From positions 15,335,513 to 15,399,512 of the forward strand of contig CM057147.1 of assembly GCA_029964075.1 (NCBI GenBank): DNA of 64,000 nucleotides, written 5' to 3'. The stretch comes from Patiria pectinifera. Lineage: Eukaryota > Echinodermata > Asteroidea > Valvatida > Asterinidae. This document shows positions 47,839 to 60,253 of this stretch, piece by piece. The position numbers and the translations under genes are program-made. Numbering within the stretch: the first letter of the stretch is position 1; the number at the start of each line of letters is the position of its first letter. Below the pieces are notes generated by a model. That model made no database searches and was not told the DNA's origin. It worked only from the letters and a program-made list of their open reading frames with translations.

Positions 47839-49538
47839 GTGAGGAGACATTGCCTTTTTTCTGGGAAAAAGCCACAAGTCTATGTCACTCAACCTACCTG
47901 TGGAGCAATCTACTTAGATGCATATTTCACCACCCGATCTGCCGCTAAGAAAAAAAGAGGAAGGGCGCGGGGCACTATGTGTAGGACACCAGGGGGCGCT
48001 ATTGTGTAAAGTCTTAGCGTAAATACTTGCCGCTCTTGGGAAATATGCATGGAAAAGTAGATTGCTCTATAGGTAAGTTTTCGTTGGTAGACCCCCTCCA
48101 CACTTCTGGGGAGGGGTGGATTTTTCTTCAGATTGTGTTTTTGTATGCTTTCTTTTTCCCTTCTCCCCCCCCCTTCTCTCCCCTCCCCCCCCCCCCTTCC
48201 ATATTTATATCAGAGGTGATTGGGTTATAATTTGGGTTCTGTAACGTATGCCGGTAAGGTTTTGCTAATAAGTCAATTGATTGTCCAACAATTTGCAGTC
48301 TCGTTGCAAATGGTCGCTTCAGTAGGATGACAGCGCTATGACATTTTGGCATGATCAAAATTGCCTGGCGACTTTCTTTCCCAATATATTATTCGTGAAC
48401 CGTGAAAAATTGCATTGATTGAAGTGCGAAACTGCACATCTCGTGGATACTTCATTTCGCAATGCATGATGGGAAAGGGCGTCTCGCATCATGCTACGTG
48501 TGTGTGTAGACATGTTAAAACAAAAACTGTTTGCCACACTCCGGCCAAATTTCATACCCTACAAATTCAAACAAAATTGTCCAATTTTTTTGTGATTGGA
48601 GTTTTCTTTTAGAAATTCTGTTGTTCCCGGCTGTTCCTTTTTTGGTGCACTTTTTATTCCTGCCTTATGTTATAGAGCCATGAGTAACATCTGCATAATT
48701 CATTCATGATATTTTTGTTTGGAAAAAAAAAAATGATCATGATTTTCTACGGTAGATGATTTAATGCCAACAATTACCATTCCACAGTTTATGAGCGAGT
48801 ATAAATACACAAGATGTTTTTCTTGCTAGTGCATAATCTTTCTTAATTTAAATAATTGGATTTAGTTTCGACGGGGGAACTGAATTTGATTTTTTTGTTC
48901 ATGTCTGATTTAGTATTTGTCTTTTTTTCAAGTGGATTCAAGAGGAATTCAGGGCCTCCTCTGCCTTTACTCTGACATTTTTTATCAAGGAATCAACACT
49001 CTAACTAAAGGAAAAAAGAGTTTAACTTTCAGTTGTCACTTATCTCCTTACGCTTCCGATAATATTTTTTTCCATTGCCAGTTATCCAATTTCCCATTGA
49101 TTTGTCAGTGTCGAAGGATATCGAAATGAAGATATCAAATCAAATTTCAGATTCATATCGTAAAATTGGCGTAATTTGTGAAATAAATCAAATCAATTTG
49201 GGATTGATAATCTGTAAATAAGTCACATCCTTTTGGAGTAATCCCCACACTTCCACTTCCGGATGCTTCCTAATTTGAGGCGTGGAGCTCTGCGGTCGAA
49301 GCTGCGCGTACTAGGGGAAAATGATTTCCGACGGGTTTAGCCCTGAATTGATTTGTTATTTTGACAGCTCATCCGTCCAAATCGTCCTTGAGTTTGACGT
49401 TGAGTCTTGAGCTTGGCCATGTCACAGAGAGCCTGCTATGGAAAGATTAGCCATGGATGGGTACTTTGTTCACGTTATCATGAAGCTTCCACTTGCCTGA
49501 ATGAGAATAAGGGTCATGAAAACTGATTGAATGAAACG

Positions 49539-49927
49539 TTAACCCCAACCCTGATTCCTTCAAAATCCTCCAGGTTGTTTTGGAGAATTTGGGAGGATTG
49601 AGGCTGAATGGCGAAAAGTGTCGGTTGATTTTGGAGGATGCATTGTGTCGAGTTTGTAGGCTGTACCCAGCATTGTTTATGTTCAGTCATGCATAATTGA
49701 GCCTTACATTGCTTCTGAATGTCATCGGCACTGCCTCAACCCATTCACAGTGATTGTTGGAGAATTTGAAAAATTGAGGCAATGGTCACCCCTCCACTGA
49801 ACGAATTCCAGAAATAACGGTTGATTTTGGAGGATTGAGGCTGAATCCAATTTTTACATGGTGGCAATTGGAGGATTTTGCAAGATTGAGGATGGTTCCT
49901 AGCCAAAAGGACCTAGGGGTAGGGTTA
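49539..49927 (+). mobile_element. CCTCCAAAATCCT family, copy 3
   Basis: The element starts TTAACCCCAACCCTGATTCC and ends CCTAGGGGTAGGGTTA, giving inverted termini. The inner order matches the 12717 copy (TTCAAAATCCTC, AGTCATGCATAATTG, ATGGTCACCCCTCCA, GAGGATTGAGGCTGAAT). Copies 1 and 3 are on the same strand and similar in length (about 400 bp). It is noncoding. Confidence 0.72.
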
Positions 49928-51477
49928 GATGAGCATTTTGTGTACAAAGATTTAGTGAAGTGGCTAGAGTGGAAAAAAGAATTCACCGAATTGCTGTTTG
50001 TCAAATATGCTGTCCCCAAAAAAAGTGCCCTCGGGAGTTGTCGTTTGTTGGAAACGGTCCTCTGTAGTAGGTTTGTGTGCTTAGTCTATGGGAGAGTCTT
50101 ATATTACAGGACAAAGGGAAACACAAAGCATTGTCCTCAAGAGTATAGTAAAACACAACTGTATGTGTTCACGAGTTGGTTGTTCACGAGCTGAGTGTGG
50201 GCCGGGCGTTGCCAGCAAAGCGAGTGACTTGCCCGCGATTCAAGAATCAGAAATTGCTTTTAGATATTGGCTGTGATTGACCAGCATTTCTTCTATCAGT
50301 TCTGTGTGAATGTTGGGAAGCACTCTTAACACCCTCTCCGTCATTGTTGATTTAAATTGATCTTCAAAGACTTAGTTTGGCTGTTGGAGGGAAAACGGGG
50401 ATTAGCTCGAAAGCCTGACAGCTCAAAAGATTTGATTCTTAGCGAGTGAATAAGTGAGTTTGGAGCCGGGATTTTGCGCATGTCTGTGTGTGTGTTGTGA
50501 TAACTCGATAATTTGGACCTAATCTCTTAAATTGAAATTTCCTGTGCGGCGATGCCATGTGCGATACCGTTCAGAGTGGGTAACTTTTTGGAATTGTTTT
50601 GCTCAAAGTGTTTCTATTTCTTTACTTAATGCAATTTTTCTCATTGCATAGCATATTACATGCAGTTCATACAAAACTGTAACAACATTTTTAAGTTTTG
50701 AAATGTCAAAATGTGCCGACTTTAAAACGGGGTCGTTGATTTGCAGACCTGGGTTAGATATATATGTTAATATTTGTAAATGAACGATTTGTTTGTACTT
50801 AGAACACATTCGTTTGGGATCAAGATAGCTTGGCTATTACACCGGGGACAAAATGTATTACCTCGCCGGAAATGCCGGAAAGTTATCTATCTTGAGCTGC
50901 AGAATTAATCCAAATCTTTTCAGGAAGTCAATTCCCAAAGTGTACTGGATAGCATCATCCGCCAAAAACTCCGGCTCTTGCAAAGCATTCCCCCCAAAGA
51001 ATTGATCAGTAAAATTAACTCAATTTCCCCTGGATCTAAAGTGCCAAATCCAGTACAACTGTTAATTGCCAGATTGAACCAAGATTCAAACAGTTTTTAT
51101 TCAAGCCAGACTCCACTAACAAGATCAACTTTTAGATTTTTAAAGTATTCTCAAGAAGAGTGACAACTTATCCTCTGATCTTTTCACAAATCATTGAAAC
51201 CCCCCCCCCTCTTCCCCCACCCCCTTCTCCAGCTTCCCCCCCCCCCTCATTTCTCTCTCATTCTTTCCTTTCCTTGGCCTTGACAGACTTCGAAACAATC
51301 CACCAACCCCCTTTATGATTGGCGAGGAAATTGGCGGAGGAAATGAAACTAACGAGCAGTGGAACAGAGGGGCTGTTACTCACCCAATCCCCTAAGTCCT
51401 TGGTTTGGGAGAGGGGGGGTGGGGGTAGTCCGTGTCGGTTATTTTCAGGGCGTGTTGATAAACCAAAGAGGGTGTAT

Positions 51478-51494
51478 TGGGGGGGGGGGGGGGA
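51478..51494. repeat. Poly-G run
   Basis: More than 15 consecutive G, in a stretch that also has G-runs at about 51413. Long C-runs lie 250-290 bp upstream. It could form G-quadruplex or triplex structures; it is simple sequence otherwise. Confidence 0.8.
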
Positions 51495-52303
51495 GTTACA
51501 TCATCAAACTCTTGTTAATTTCCGCCTCTGCCCTTCCACCCGCCCATCCATTTAAAAAAAAATTAATGAAGTGAAATAATTATGCTAGGGTTAAAAAGGC
51601 TGAATACCAATAGAGAAAGTAACCTTGTTTTAGAACTAGTTCATTTTTGTGTGTGTTTTTAATGGGATTGTGTTGGGGTAGATAAAGATATTTTTGGGAG
51701 GAGAGTTTGCAAGGGGAGGGGTGTTGCCAGGGAGAAGCTCTTAACAATTATGTACTACACCTCCTAAAGACCCAGTCACACATTCACGGTTTGGAGCTAC
51801 GGATATCCACGGATTAAAATTCGTGATAAACCGCGCGAGTACCGTATTCATCCTTAGTACATCAGTGGTTACCCGTCATCTTCCTTGGGTATTTGTGAAG
51901 GGGTTACGGAAGTTTTAAACTGTTCCAAACAACCTTGAAGTTATGGGACAACTTTTTTAGAATCTATTCGTGGCTAGTCGTATATATTCTTGGAGATTCG
52001 TAGCTCTTTTTTTTTTTAAAGAATCTATTGTGGGCGCTGTGAGTTTTTGTTTTTGGGAGGGAGAAAGGGGGTCATTAATGTGTTCTTATTTGTTGTATAT
52101 TGTCAGCATTGTTAGCGGGAAGATAGATTAAGATTTCACATTTAAATACTTTACGGTTATTTAGAATTAGCTTGACAAATTTGTGAGACAAACACCAAGG
52201 AAACCAAGCACAACATAGACTTGAGTTTAAGCAAAAATGATTTTGTTTAATTGAGAAATTTTATATTCTCACTAAATTTTTTGTTTATCTCTGTTTCTTG
52301 CAG

Positions 52304-52348
52304 TTTGACAATTACTCTGAAATAGATCCGGGATTGTTGCACCGCCAT
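52304..52348 (+). CDS. AUTS2: AUTS2-like gene, coding micro-exon E
   Basis: This 45-bp phase 0-0 exon has acceptor ctctgtttcttgcag and donor CAT|gtgagt. It encodes FDNYSEIDPGLLHRH, which corresponds to the vertebrate AUTS2 segment FDKYPTKVDPFYRH. The shared F-D-x-Y, D-P and R-H positions, the splice sites and the unbroken frame with exons D and F make it secure despite its size. It is too short to stand out as an open reading frame. It lies at the start of the region covered by the AUTS2 family domain. Confidence 0.93.
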
Positions 52349-52833
52349 GTGAGTGGTCCTTCCCACAATTCCTCATTCTTATAGATTAAAAAAAAAACAC
52401 CAAAAAAAAAATATATGACGCTTACATTTTCCTTCAGTCATCATTCATAATTCTCACTCTCACTATTATCAGTTGCAATAGTGCTAACGTTTGATAGCTT
52501 CAATCTTACATGGATATCATTATCCTGCCCATGCCTGACCCATTGAGGGCGCTATTTACTCTCGGCAAACGGTATTTTGGGGGTTGATGATTCATGTAAT
52601 TTGTCAAACAAGTAGTTTTTCACCTTATTTCATGCTTTCAAATCTTGATTGACTGGGTCCGTGATTGAAATGTCATCATTAGACTTGTGTGTAGTTTCAT
52701 ACTTGTAGATGCGTGTGCATAGAGCAGATATTCCACTGTTCCATCTCATATTTCTTTGACTGCCCTCAAACCTAAATACTTTCCATCTTATTAGTGTCAT
52801 TCATGCTTTCATCGAGTGATGCATGCCAGTGCA

Positions 52834-52975
52834 GTCTTAGCCATGTCCGAATCACTTGACTATGGCTTAAAATTACACACATGTCAATAGGAAGCGGCTG
52901 CAGTTGGCTGAAGCCGCTTCCTATTGACACATGTAATTTTAAGCCGTAGCCAATGACTTCGGACATAGCCGTAGC
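52834..52975. repeat. Near-perfect palindrome, arms over 60 bp, 12-nt centre
   Basis: The left arm ends ATGTCAATAGGAAGCGGCT (52899) and the right arm starts AGCCGCTTCCTATTGACA (52912). They pair outwards through GGCTTAAAATTAC and GTCCGAA for about 62 bp with few mismatches. The centre is GCAGTTGGCTGA. So compact a palindrome is either a small foldback element or a recent inverted duplication. Confidence 0.85.
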
Positions 52976-55302
52976 TTCTTCTATAGACTGAATTCTTTAC
53001 TTCCGTCAAGTGTTGCTGTGATGACATCCTTCATGCGTAGACCATTCTAAACTGAATGACTTCCTGCTTATTTCATAAACTCTCATTTATTTTTTCCTGT
53101 TGAAGATATTTAAAAAGTTTTATATTGTGCTCCTCAGAATTGTAGTGGGCTTCAAACACGTATATGTGTAATGCTTGTAATTGTAGGCTTGTAATACTTA
53201 AGAGAGGGATAGGACTACATGTAGAACCATAGCCTTATGTTACAGAGCAGTGTGTAAACTGCCTTAGACCCCAGTGATAATTATGCCCACTTTGAAACAT
53301 ACTCTCAACTCTCCAAGGTGTTTGAGACACATCCAATCAAAGTTTATTTCATAATCTTTCATCTTTTCGATGACTTTTGGGAGAAATTTCCATCCAAGGA
53401 TGATCCCCCCCAAAAGTAGTTCTGAAGCCCATCGCCGTTTTGTAACATGACATCTACGCTCCATTGCAAATGAGAGCGATTTTAGGGCCCCATTTCGCCC
53501 AAATTTCACAGGAACACAAGCTTGCAGTCCTGTCTGGCTTAACCAACCTTCTGGTTAACAAACCCTCAAGTTCATGGCCCAAAAAATGCTCTAATAGCAG
53601 AAAATTAGAGGGCATGCAAATCATGGCAGGCGTAGGCAATTTTGGGCCTATTGTCCTGCACCCATAGCGGTTAAAAAGCGATTGGAGGTCTGTACGGAGG
53701 AGGAAGGGGGGGATGGCTCATATTCTGGATGGTGGCAAACCTTGGATTCAACTGAAAAAAAAAATCTTCTTTTTTTCCTTCACCAAATGGGGGCACAAGG
53801 GGAAGAGGGACAGCCTGGCCTGGAGCATAGAGTCTGTGCCCCCCTCCCCCTCCAAAGTTACACCACTTAAGCAGAGTGCACACGTCATTCAATTAACATA
53901 TTCAATTTAGTTTGTCAGGGGAGATTATCTTCGAAGTAAAGCAGGGATTTCCACAGATTACCGCAGATCTGTGGTCTGGTAAGCTCTCCTGAATCATCCG
54001 TTGCTCGGGCAGGAAGCATCATTTCTTCGAGGATATCAGTTGCATAAGTAGGATGCAGTTTGCAAGAGGGGACTTTGGAGAGGCAGGGTTGGGGAATTCC
54101 ACATTTTCAGTTTGTCCATAGTTTTGAACAGTACAAAGCTGGGTTTTTTCTCTTCCAATTTCTGAAGTGCGGATTTGTGAATTGTGAGATATTTTGTCAA
54201 AACATAAAAACAAGTCTTACTATCGGTAAAATTGTACGTGTTCAATTCAGGGTGTGCGACCACACTTTTGGGTAGGTTTTGGAATGAAAGGGCATCGTAA
54301 AGGGAACTATTTTCACAATTTCAGTAGATAGACTTCGTTTTGGGGCGGAATTTTCAGAGTTTATTTCCCAGTTGAACCGAATCACTTAACAACTTCCTTT
54401 TGGATTGACTGAATGGCCTTGTGTTGAGAGCTGTTAACATAGTTAGTTCATGGATTATCAACATCCCTTAAGCAAAAGGCTCCTGAAGTAGTTGTCCCAT
54501 TTTCCTCTTGTATATCAATTGGTTGGTTGAGCTATAGTTAAGCTTTTGAAACATTTTAGGACTACCAGGTGTTTGCTACATGTACATGTAGATCACCACT
54601 AGATATAGCAACCCATTTAGAAAACAAAAACTCATTTTTGTGAACATTGCGTAGTTTATCAGAAGCATTACTTCAACACACATATTAGATAACCTTTGAC
54701 CTATGTAGAGTCATCGCATCCATGTGTTCAACTCTGTACTGTGTTGCCATGTTGTCTTGTTGTCTAACTTTAGTTCATGCAGAACTTCTCTCTATCTGTC
54801 ATTGAAATCATTGTTTCTTCTGATAACTGTCTGACCATTGTGCATCATTTAGACATTAATATTCATAGCCAGGCCATTGTCATCAAGCCAGGGGACAGGG
54901 TTTTCCCACTCCTCAACAAAATCCATCTATTCCCAACCTCGTCCCCAGGGTGTCAAGCAGTACGCGCCACCACTACCTGCTCTCTCACCCTGGTATTGGA
55001 TCATTTGCGTGTGCAAAATGTTTCAACATGTATGCGGATGAGAAATAGTCTGGTGCCTGCCTGTGCATTACATTAGCGTTTGTTTTCGAATGCGGTGTTG
55101 GGGTAAAAAACAAGTAATTTGTCGCGCCGTGATTTACGAAAACATGAATGTTTTTGAAGTTAAAATGTTACAATCTTATCCCGCCAATATGCAGTATCAC
55201 ATTTCGTATTAATGTGAGCAAATTGGAAAGGAAAGGAGCATTTTGAGAAGGCATGGACGTTTTAATTTTTTTTTAAAAACGAACTACTAACGGAAATTAA
55301 GA

Positions 55303-55474
55303 CGCATCGTTGGAAAGGCCTTCTTTCATTGATTTCTTCAAAAAGACAGCATGCCAGAGAGAACAATTCCACAGGGAGTTTAGACCCTTACTATCTTTCA
55401 ACCAAGTACGTTTTTCAACAATAATTACGTCAGTTACTTTTTGGATAGCTACAATTGATGGACTGTAGCTTTAA
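55303..55474 (+). mobile_element. TTAAAG...CATCATTTG family, copy 3 (left-truncated)
   Basis: CGTTGGAAAGGCCTTCTTTC, TTTCTTCAAAAAGACAGCAT, CTTACTATCTTTCAACCAAG, CAATAATTACGTCAGTTAC and the terminal GATGGACTGTAGCTTTAA match the right part of 21619-22057 (about 90% by eye). The left half is missing or too diverged. Confidence 0.75.
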
Positions 55475-56127
55475 CTTGTAAGAACTTTTACATTATCCCT
55501 TCCAAAAATCTCCAAGGAATCTAATAGGAAAATATACATTGCCAGAACAGGTGGCAGAATGAAGAGCTGTTTTTATCCCCTGTACTTGACCTCTGACCTC
55601 AGACCCCTCAGTCATCGCTCGGAGCCAGTGAATCATGCTCATAGATTGCGCCGAGCCATAGAATTCATATCCTATGGCCATTTAGAGCATATAATCCAAT
55701 TAGCGATCAGCCTAGGATTAGATGACTTGGGTAGACACGCAACCCAACAACACGCTTCTTTAGTTTTCTTATTTTTTTACAAAAAAAAATAGGAGAAAGT
55801 TATTCGAAAGGAAGCTAATGGTAAAATCATTAATGTTTGCAGCTGATGTTTAACACAGGTTTTGGGCATTCATGTTTCATAACCAATATTGTTACCACAT
55901 GATAAGGGCCAGCTTTATGGGCTGAGGGATATTTTGGCCAACAGGGTACATGTACATGTGCATTTAAAAACAAATATCCCAAATTGTTTGAAAATTGTAT
56001 CACTTGTATTTTGGACCCTTTGAGCACACTTCATTCAGATTGAATTTTTTTCTATCAAAAGTGATGAGATATATATTTTTATGATTTTTGATTACACGAA
56101 CCATTGATTTTCGATCTATTCCATATA

Positions 56128-56500
56128 CACGGTGGTGCAAAAAAGAAGGAAACCCACTTTTGACAGCAATTGTCACCTACTTGTTGAGCATATTTCAAAA
56201 CTTCAATTCAATGGCATTAAAGTATTGATCTTTAAACATAAGTGTCGAAAAAATGATTGCACATGCATATTTTGTCTCAGAGATATGGTAGTTTAAAAAT
56301 GTCATGTGCCAAACCTGTTTGTCCACAGACGGCTTTATTCCATCCACTTGACTGAGCTCCGGAGCTTGATTTGAAGGCAAAAAAACACTACACTAGACTT
56401 ACACGTGGACAACAGTGATTTTTGTGACAGTTCAAATAAGTTAACTAAGTTGGTTAAAATTGCTGTCAAAAGTGGGTTTCTTTCTTTTTGCACCACCCTG
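56128..56500. mobile_element. TA-flanked MITE with 44-bp inverted repeats
   Basis: The left end is CACGGTGGTGCAAAAAAG and continues AAACCCACTTTTGACAGCAA (56128-56171). The right end is the mirror, finishing TTTTTGCACCACCCTG (56457-56500). Both sides abut TA. It is 373 bp and noncoding. The terminus CAGGGTGGTGCAAAAA is close to those of the 24504 and 33296 elements, so it is probably the same transposase type but a different family. Confidence 0.85.
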
Positions 56501-57533
56501 TATATTTAGAATTTTTGGCAATTTGTGACGTTATCACAATTTAGTTTGCATTCTACCACGAGAATTGGATCCCAGTTTCCATTTCTTTCTAAAAAAAATG
56601 TGCCTGTTCTCTTTGTAAGAACTTCGCCGGTCTTTAAACAAAAATCTCTACGTTCATCTAAATGCCTTCAGAATTCCAGAGCCTCCCATCATATTTTGTT
56701 CCCCTTGTTTTCCCATTGATCAGTCCGATGGGGCAAATTCCCTGTAATACGCATCACAATGACAATAACAACTTGCAACTGAATTTTAGATTTTGAACAG
56801 ATGGTATGAAGATCATATGCAAATCCGATTCTATGCAAAACACCGACATGAACGATGCATGATATGTTTCAAAGTTATTGAATTTCAGTCTTTTTTGTGT
56901 ATCAATCTTTTGATGGCCCGATGACATAATTCGTATTCTAAGCCATGTAATCTGATTCTGTACAGTTAGATGAATAACAACTAAATTTGCATGCTTGGTA
57001 ATCGTGGGGAAAAAAATTAAAGCATGTGACAGAAACCTAATCTCACTGTGGTTAGAAATAGGTTTCATGTTGTATTTTTTAACCCACTTTAAAATACCTA
57101 AGTTGATCAATCAAAGCCTAAACCAGATATCTAGCTTTCGTTCTGTGTCAACTCACTCAACCCTGAATTATGAAAATAACAACTGTTACAGCATAAAAAG
57201 TGTTTATACATGTAGATGAGAAAGTACTTTCACAGATAATCACTTTCAATGAAATTTTTAAAGTCTTTCAGTCTTTGTGCAAAAAAAAATTCAGATACTC
57301 CAGGGCTAAAGTGTTTATCATGGCATAAAACAGGATTTGTCCAAATTAACTGTTAATAGGAATGGCAGATGGGGGATATCCAGTGGTATGGTACTTACTT
57401 GTAAATGGCACAAGCTTGTCCATGGCTAGCGTCTAGAATTGCCTGGGGCTGAGCCATGAATTGTTTCACATTATTGACCACAACTTGTTTTTAATCTGTC
57501 CTCCTTGTCTTGTCCCCTGACTTCTCTCTGCAG

Positions 57534-57629
57534 CTTGGGATTGGTTACCCGCCAGGCATGGCTCCCATTCTTCCACCCACCAGCATGGCCAACAGCTTCG
57601 GATCAGGAGCGTTCCAGCCCAAGGTACCG
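57534..57629 (+). CDS. AUTS2: AUTS2-like gene, coding exon F (ends AFQPK-VP)
   Basis: This exon starts after ttctctctgcag and reads LGIGYPPGMAPILPPTSMAN, then FGSGAFQPK. Vertebrate AUTS2 has YPP, a PP...PPTGPFGSLQGAFQPK block and the same phase-0 entry. Two donors are possible: AAG|gtaccg (exon end 57623), which is weak at +4/+5, and CCG|gtatgt (exon end 57629), which is stronger and adds Val-Pro without changing frame. I chose the second. In vertebrates AFQPK is followed by an extra stretch before KPGKWC. I found no exon for it in the following intron. Confidence 0.9.
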
Positions 57630-57805
57630 GTATGTTTTCAGTTGTTCAGTCCCTATAATTCCATTTGCCAAGTAGATGATGATGTGTTTTTTTCTGTTGA
57701 ATGAGTTTTGATGGGTGATCTTTAGCTGATGTATGTCGTGATACAAAATCAATTGTTCAAGCCAGTGAGATGTTACTTGACCAATGCTACATGTATAAAG
57801 GATGA

Positions 57806-58021
57806 TTATGGGCTCCTTGCACAACCACGAAAGGGCACTTTTTTGCCCACTTTTGAGAGCCCTGCGGACAGGACACACCGCGTGCGTGTACTGGTTCACG
57901 CGTTAAACGTTAAGTTTACACGACAAATTAAAGCCATTGCATGTTCGTGTTTGAACCCAATGGTTTCCCCGAACTCTCCCTATCTTACCGGGGAGAGGGT
58001 ACTTGTGCAAAGAGCCTATAA
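57806..58021. mobile_element. Element with TTATGGGCTCC inverted ends
   Basis: The left end is TTATGGGCTCCTTGCACAA. The right end, GTACTTGTGCAAAGAGCCTA then TAA, is its mirror with about three mismatches. Related strings (ATTATGGGCTCCGTGCACAA at about 26330; GGAGCCCATAGGG at about 43893) suggest a dispersed family. It is 216 bp and noncoding. Confidence 0.55.
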
Positions 58022-58715
58022 CAATAATTTTGAATTTATTCAAATTGGTCCACATGCACTGTTTCATCCGTTTTACATTTTGGAATCTGTGTGGGCAAAC
58101 CAGGGAAAGAGAGATTTTGCATGATAACAAGAGCTACCACTGACTGACAATTAGACCAGTTCCTGGTCCTTCGTATTCTCAACTTCCAAAAAAGAGGCAG
58201 GAACCCATCATAGAAGTCCGAGCTCATGAGGAACTGTTGGTTTGTACTCACTACCAACATTCGCTCATACGTAGACTGTGAAACTGGGGTTGAGCAAAGA
58301 TAATGCATGTTTGTGTTGTTTTGTTCTCGATACAGCAAGCTCCACCACCAGAGCATCGGTCAGTCTTGGAGGGGGCGCTACACTTCAAAGGAGGGGCGGA
58401 ACGACCCCCGGGGTTACCCCTGTCTAGGTTGTCCATGATGGTTAGTATAACTGCTTACCTTGTTAAATTTATCGCTTACCTGGCCAATAACTGTATAAAG
58501 AAACCACACTAAGTTGCTAAGCTTAGCCATTCACTAGGCAAACAAATTTGCTAATATAACAGAAAATATTTGCCTAGTCAATCATGCTACCAACAAAAAT
58601 GACATGTTATTCGCAAGATGGAAATTTTTTGCATCGCGGTGATGTAAATTCAAGTTGGGTTTTGCCCTTCACTGACATATGTTTTATAAACACTGTATAT
58701 TCAGTGTTGTCACTA

Positions 58716-58920
58716 ATAATTGTGAAAAAGAAAGTATTCGGGTGGGACTCGAACCCACGACCTCTTGCTTTCTAGTGCAGACGTCTTACCACTCGCAACT
58801 GAGCTTGCTGGAGTCAGCTGGCTTGTTATAGCAGCGGGTACCACAACCAAACTATTCACTTTTGTCGTTGGTTCAAGTCCCACCTGAGTAGTTTTTTTAT
58901 CTTTTTTTCCTCACAATTAC
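58716..58920. mobile_element. Foldback with tRNA-like sequence at both ends
   Basis: On the minus strand, about 58738-58812 resembles a whole tRNA. It has an A-box-like AGCTCAGTTGCGAGTGGTAA and, about 30 nt on, a B-box GGTTCGAGTCCCACC. It then continues to TCACAATTA. On the + strand, 58865-58919 has a second B-box, GGTTCAAGTCCCACC, and a T-rich tail ending CTCACAATTA. The two ends therefore form an inverted repeat of about 45-55 bp. This is best explained as two SINE 3' parts head to head, or a SINE-derived foldback. No intact tRNA gene. Confidence 0.7.
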
Positions 58921-60049
58921 TCAGGACAACACATGAATTGTATTTTACTTGTGGCAGGAATACAGCCGACTTCTGCTCAGCACATTATCTTACGAAGCCA
59001 TTTTCCTCGCATCACCATGAAATTGGTACCACAGGAAAATTTCCAAGCAAACAAATCCGATGCAAAAAACACTATGATTTTCTTTGGCTCAGTTATTCAA
59101 AACTTGTCAAGCAAATTGTGAATAATAAGCGCATTTTAGCATGCTATCTTCAAGAAGTTGTAGACCTCAACTGTACGTTCAAATTTTAAAAGCCCCTTAA
59201 TTTTTCGTATGACTTCAAATGCGACTTCAAAGTACAGGTTCAAAATGCAGGTTGTTGTGACTTGCCAAAAGGCGTTTACATGTAAAACGGGTCACTTCTA
59301 ATCTCTATGAGGTTTAATTTGAAAATTTGTGATGCACAAAATGTTCTCATGTTGGAGCTGTTAGCGGGGTCAATAGTTCACAAAAATGATCAAATCATCG
59401 TGGGGAGAATAATTTGTCTCACAAACCACCTCTTGCCAACCATTGCTTTGAGCAAACTTGCATGTAACTTCTTTTTTCCCCGTAACATGCAATGAGTCAT
59501 GGATAAAGTGCTCTTATAATGTAACAGTCCGTCGCAGGGGCATGAAACGGAATCCGTGGCCAATATGACCAACACTTGCCACCCTCGAGGTAGAGAGGAG
59601 CAAATGATCGTAGAACCTGAGAAGAGACTTTTTGCCAGAAATTATTCTCCCTTCTTGATTTCGTCTCTGGGAATATTTCATGAATAATATGTGAAGTGTT
59701 CTGGCAAAATGAGACAGAACTGGGCAGAGGTCGAAATGAGGGTTTTCAGAATTAGGAAAGAGAATACAATTCTCCTTACAATACTGTTTGTTGCGAGTCA
59801 ATCGGACATTCTGTTGACAAGTTATGGCTGATAAAAAAAGTTCGCATTTCAAACATGTAAAAAAAAAAGGAGAAGTAAAATAACAAATCACCTCCTTATT
59901 TGGTTTTGTTTCTTTTTTTTGCATTTTTCTCCACTACGGACTGTGCCCAGTTCCGTCTCGTTTTGCCAAAATGCCTCATGTATACGATCCTCAAAAACCA
60001 TTTACATTGGATTGGTTAAATTTCATAATTTATTAATTTATCAAAATGA

Positions 60050-60250
<201 letters not shown>

Positions 60251-60253
60251 TAA

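Larger units (their letters stand above)
47839..52303 (+). other. AUTS2: Intron D-E of the AUTS2-like gene
   Basis: The intron runs gtgagg to gtttcttgcag (phase 0). It contains C-runs (48165-48197), the 49539 element and long C and G runs (51199-51246, 51478-51494). Read-through from exon D stays open for 56 codons, but the sequence loses all similarity to AUTS2. Confidence 0.8.
52349..57533 (+). other. AUTS2: Intron E-F of the AUTS2-like gene
   Basis: The intron runs gtgagt to ttctctctgcag (phase 0). It contains a large palindrome (52834), copy 3 of the TTAAAG family (55303) and a TA-flanked MITE (56128). No exon is recognised in about 5.2 kb. Confidence 0.8.

Noticed and set aside
47461-47892. 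143- and 94-codon minus-strand frames
   Set aside because: They are antisense shadows of exon D and its flanks.
47839-48009. Extension of exon D as coding sequence
   Set aside because: The frame stays open for 56 codons, but similarity to AUTS2 stops at PTPAPHM, and exon E (FDNY) continues the family sequence exactly.
58738-58812. tRNA gene on the minus strand
   Set aside because: A- and B-box-like parts are present but it continues into a SINE tail and forms half of a foldback; an intact acceptor stem was not seen.
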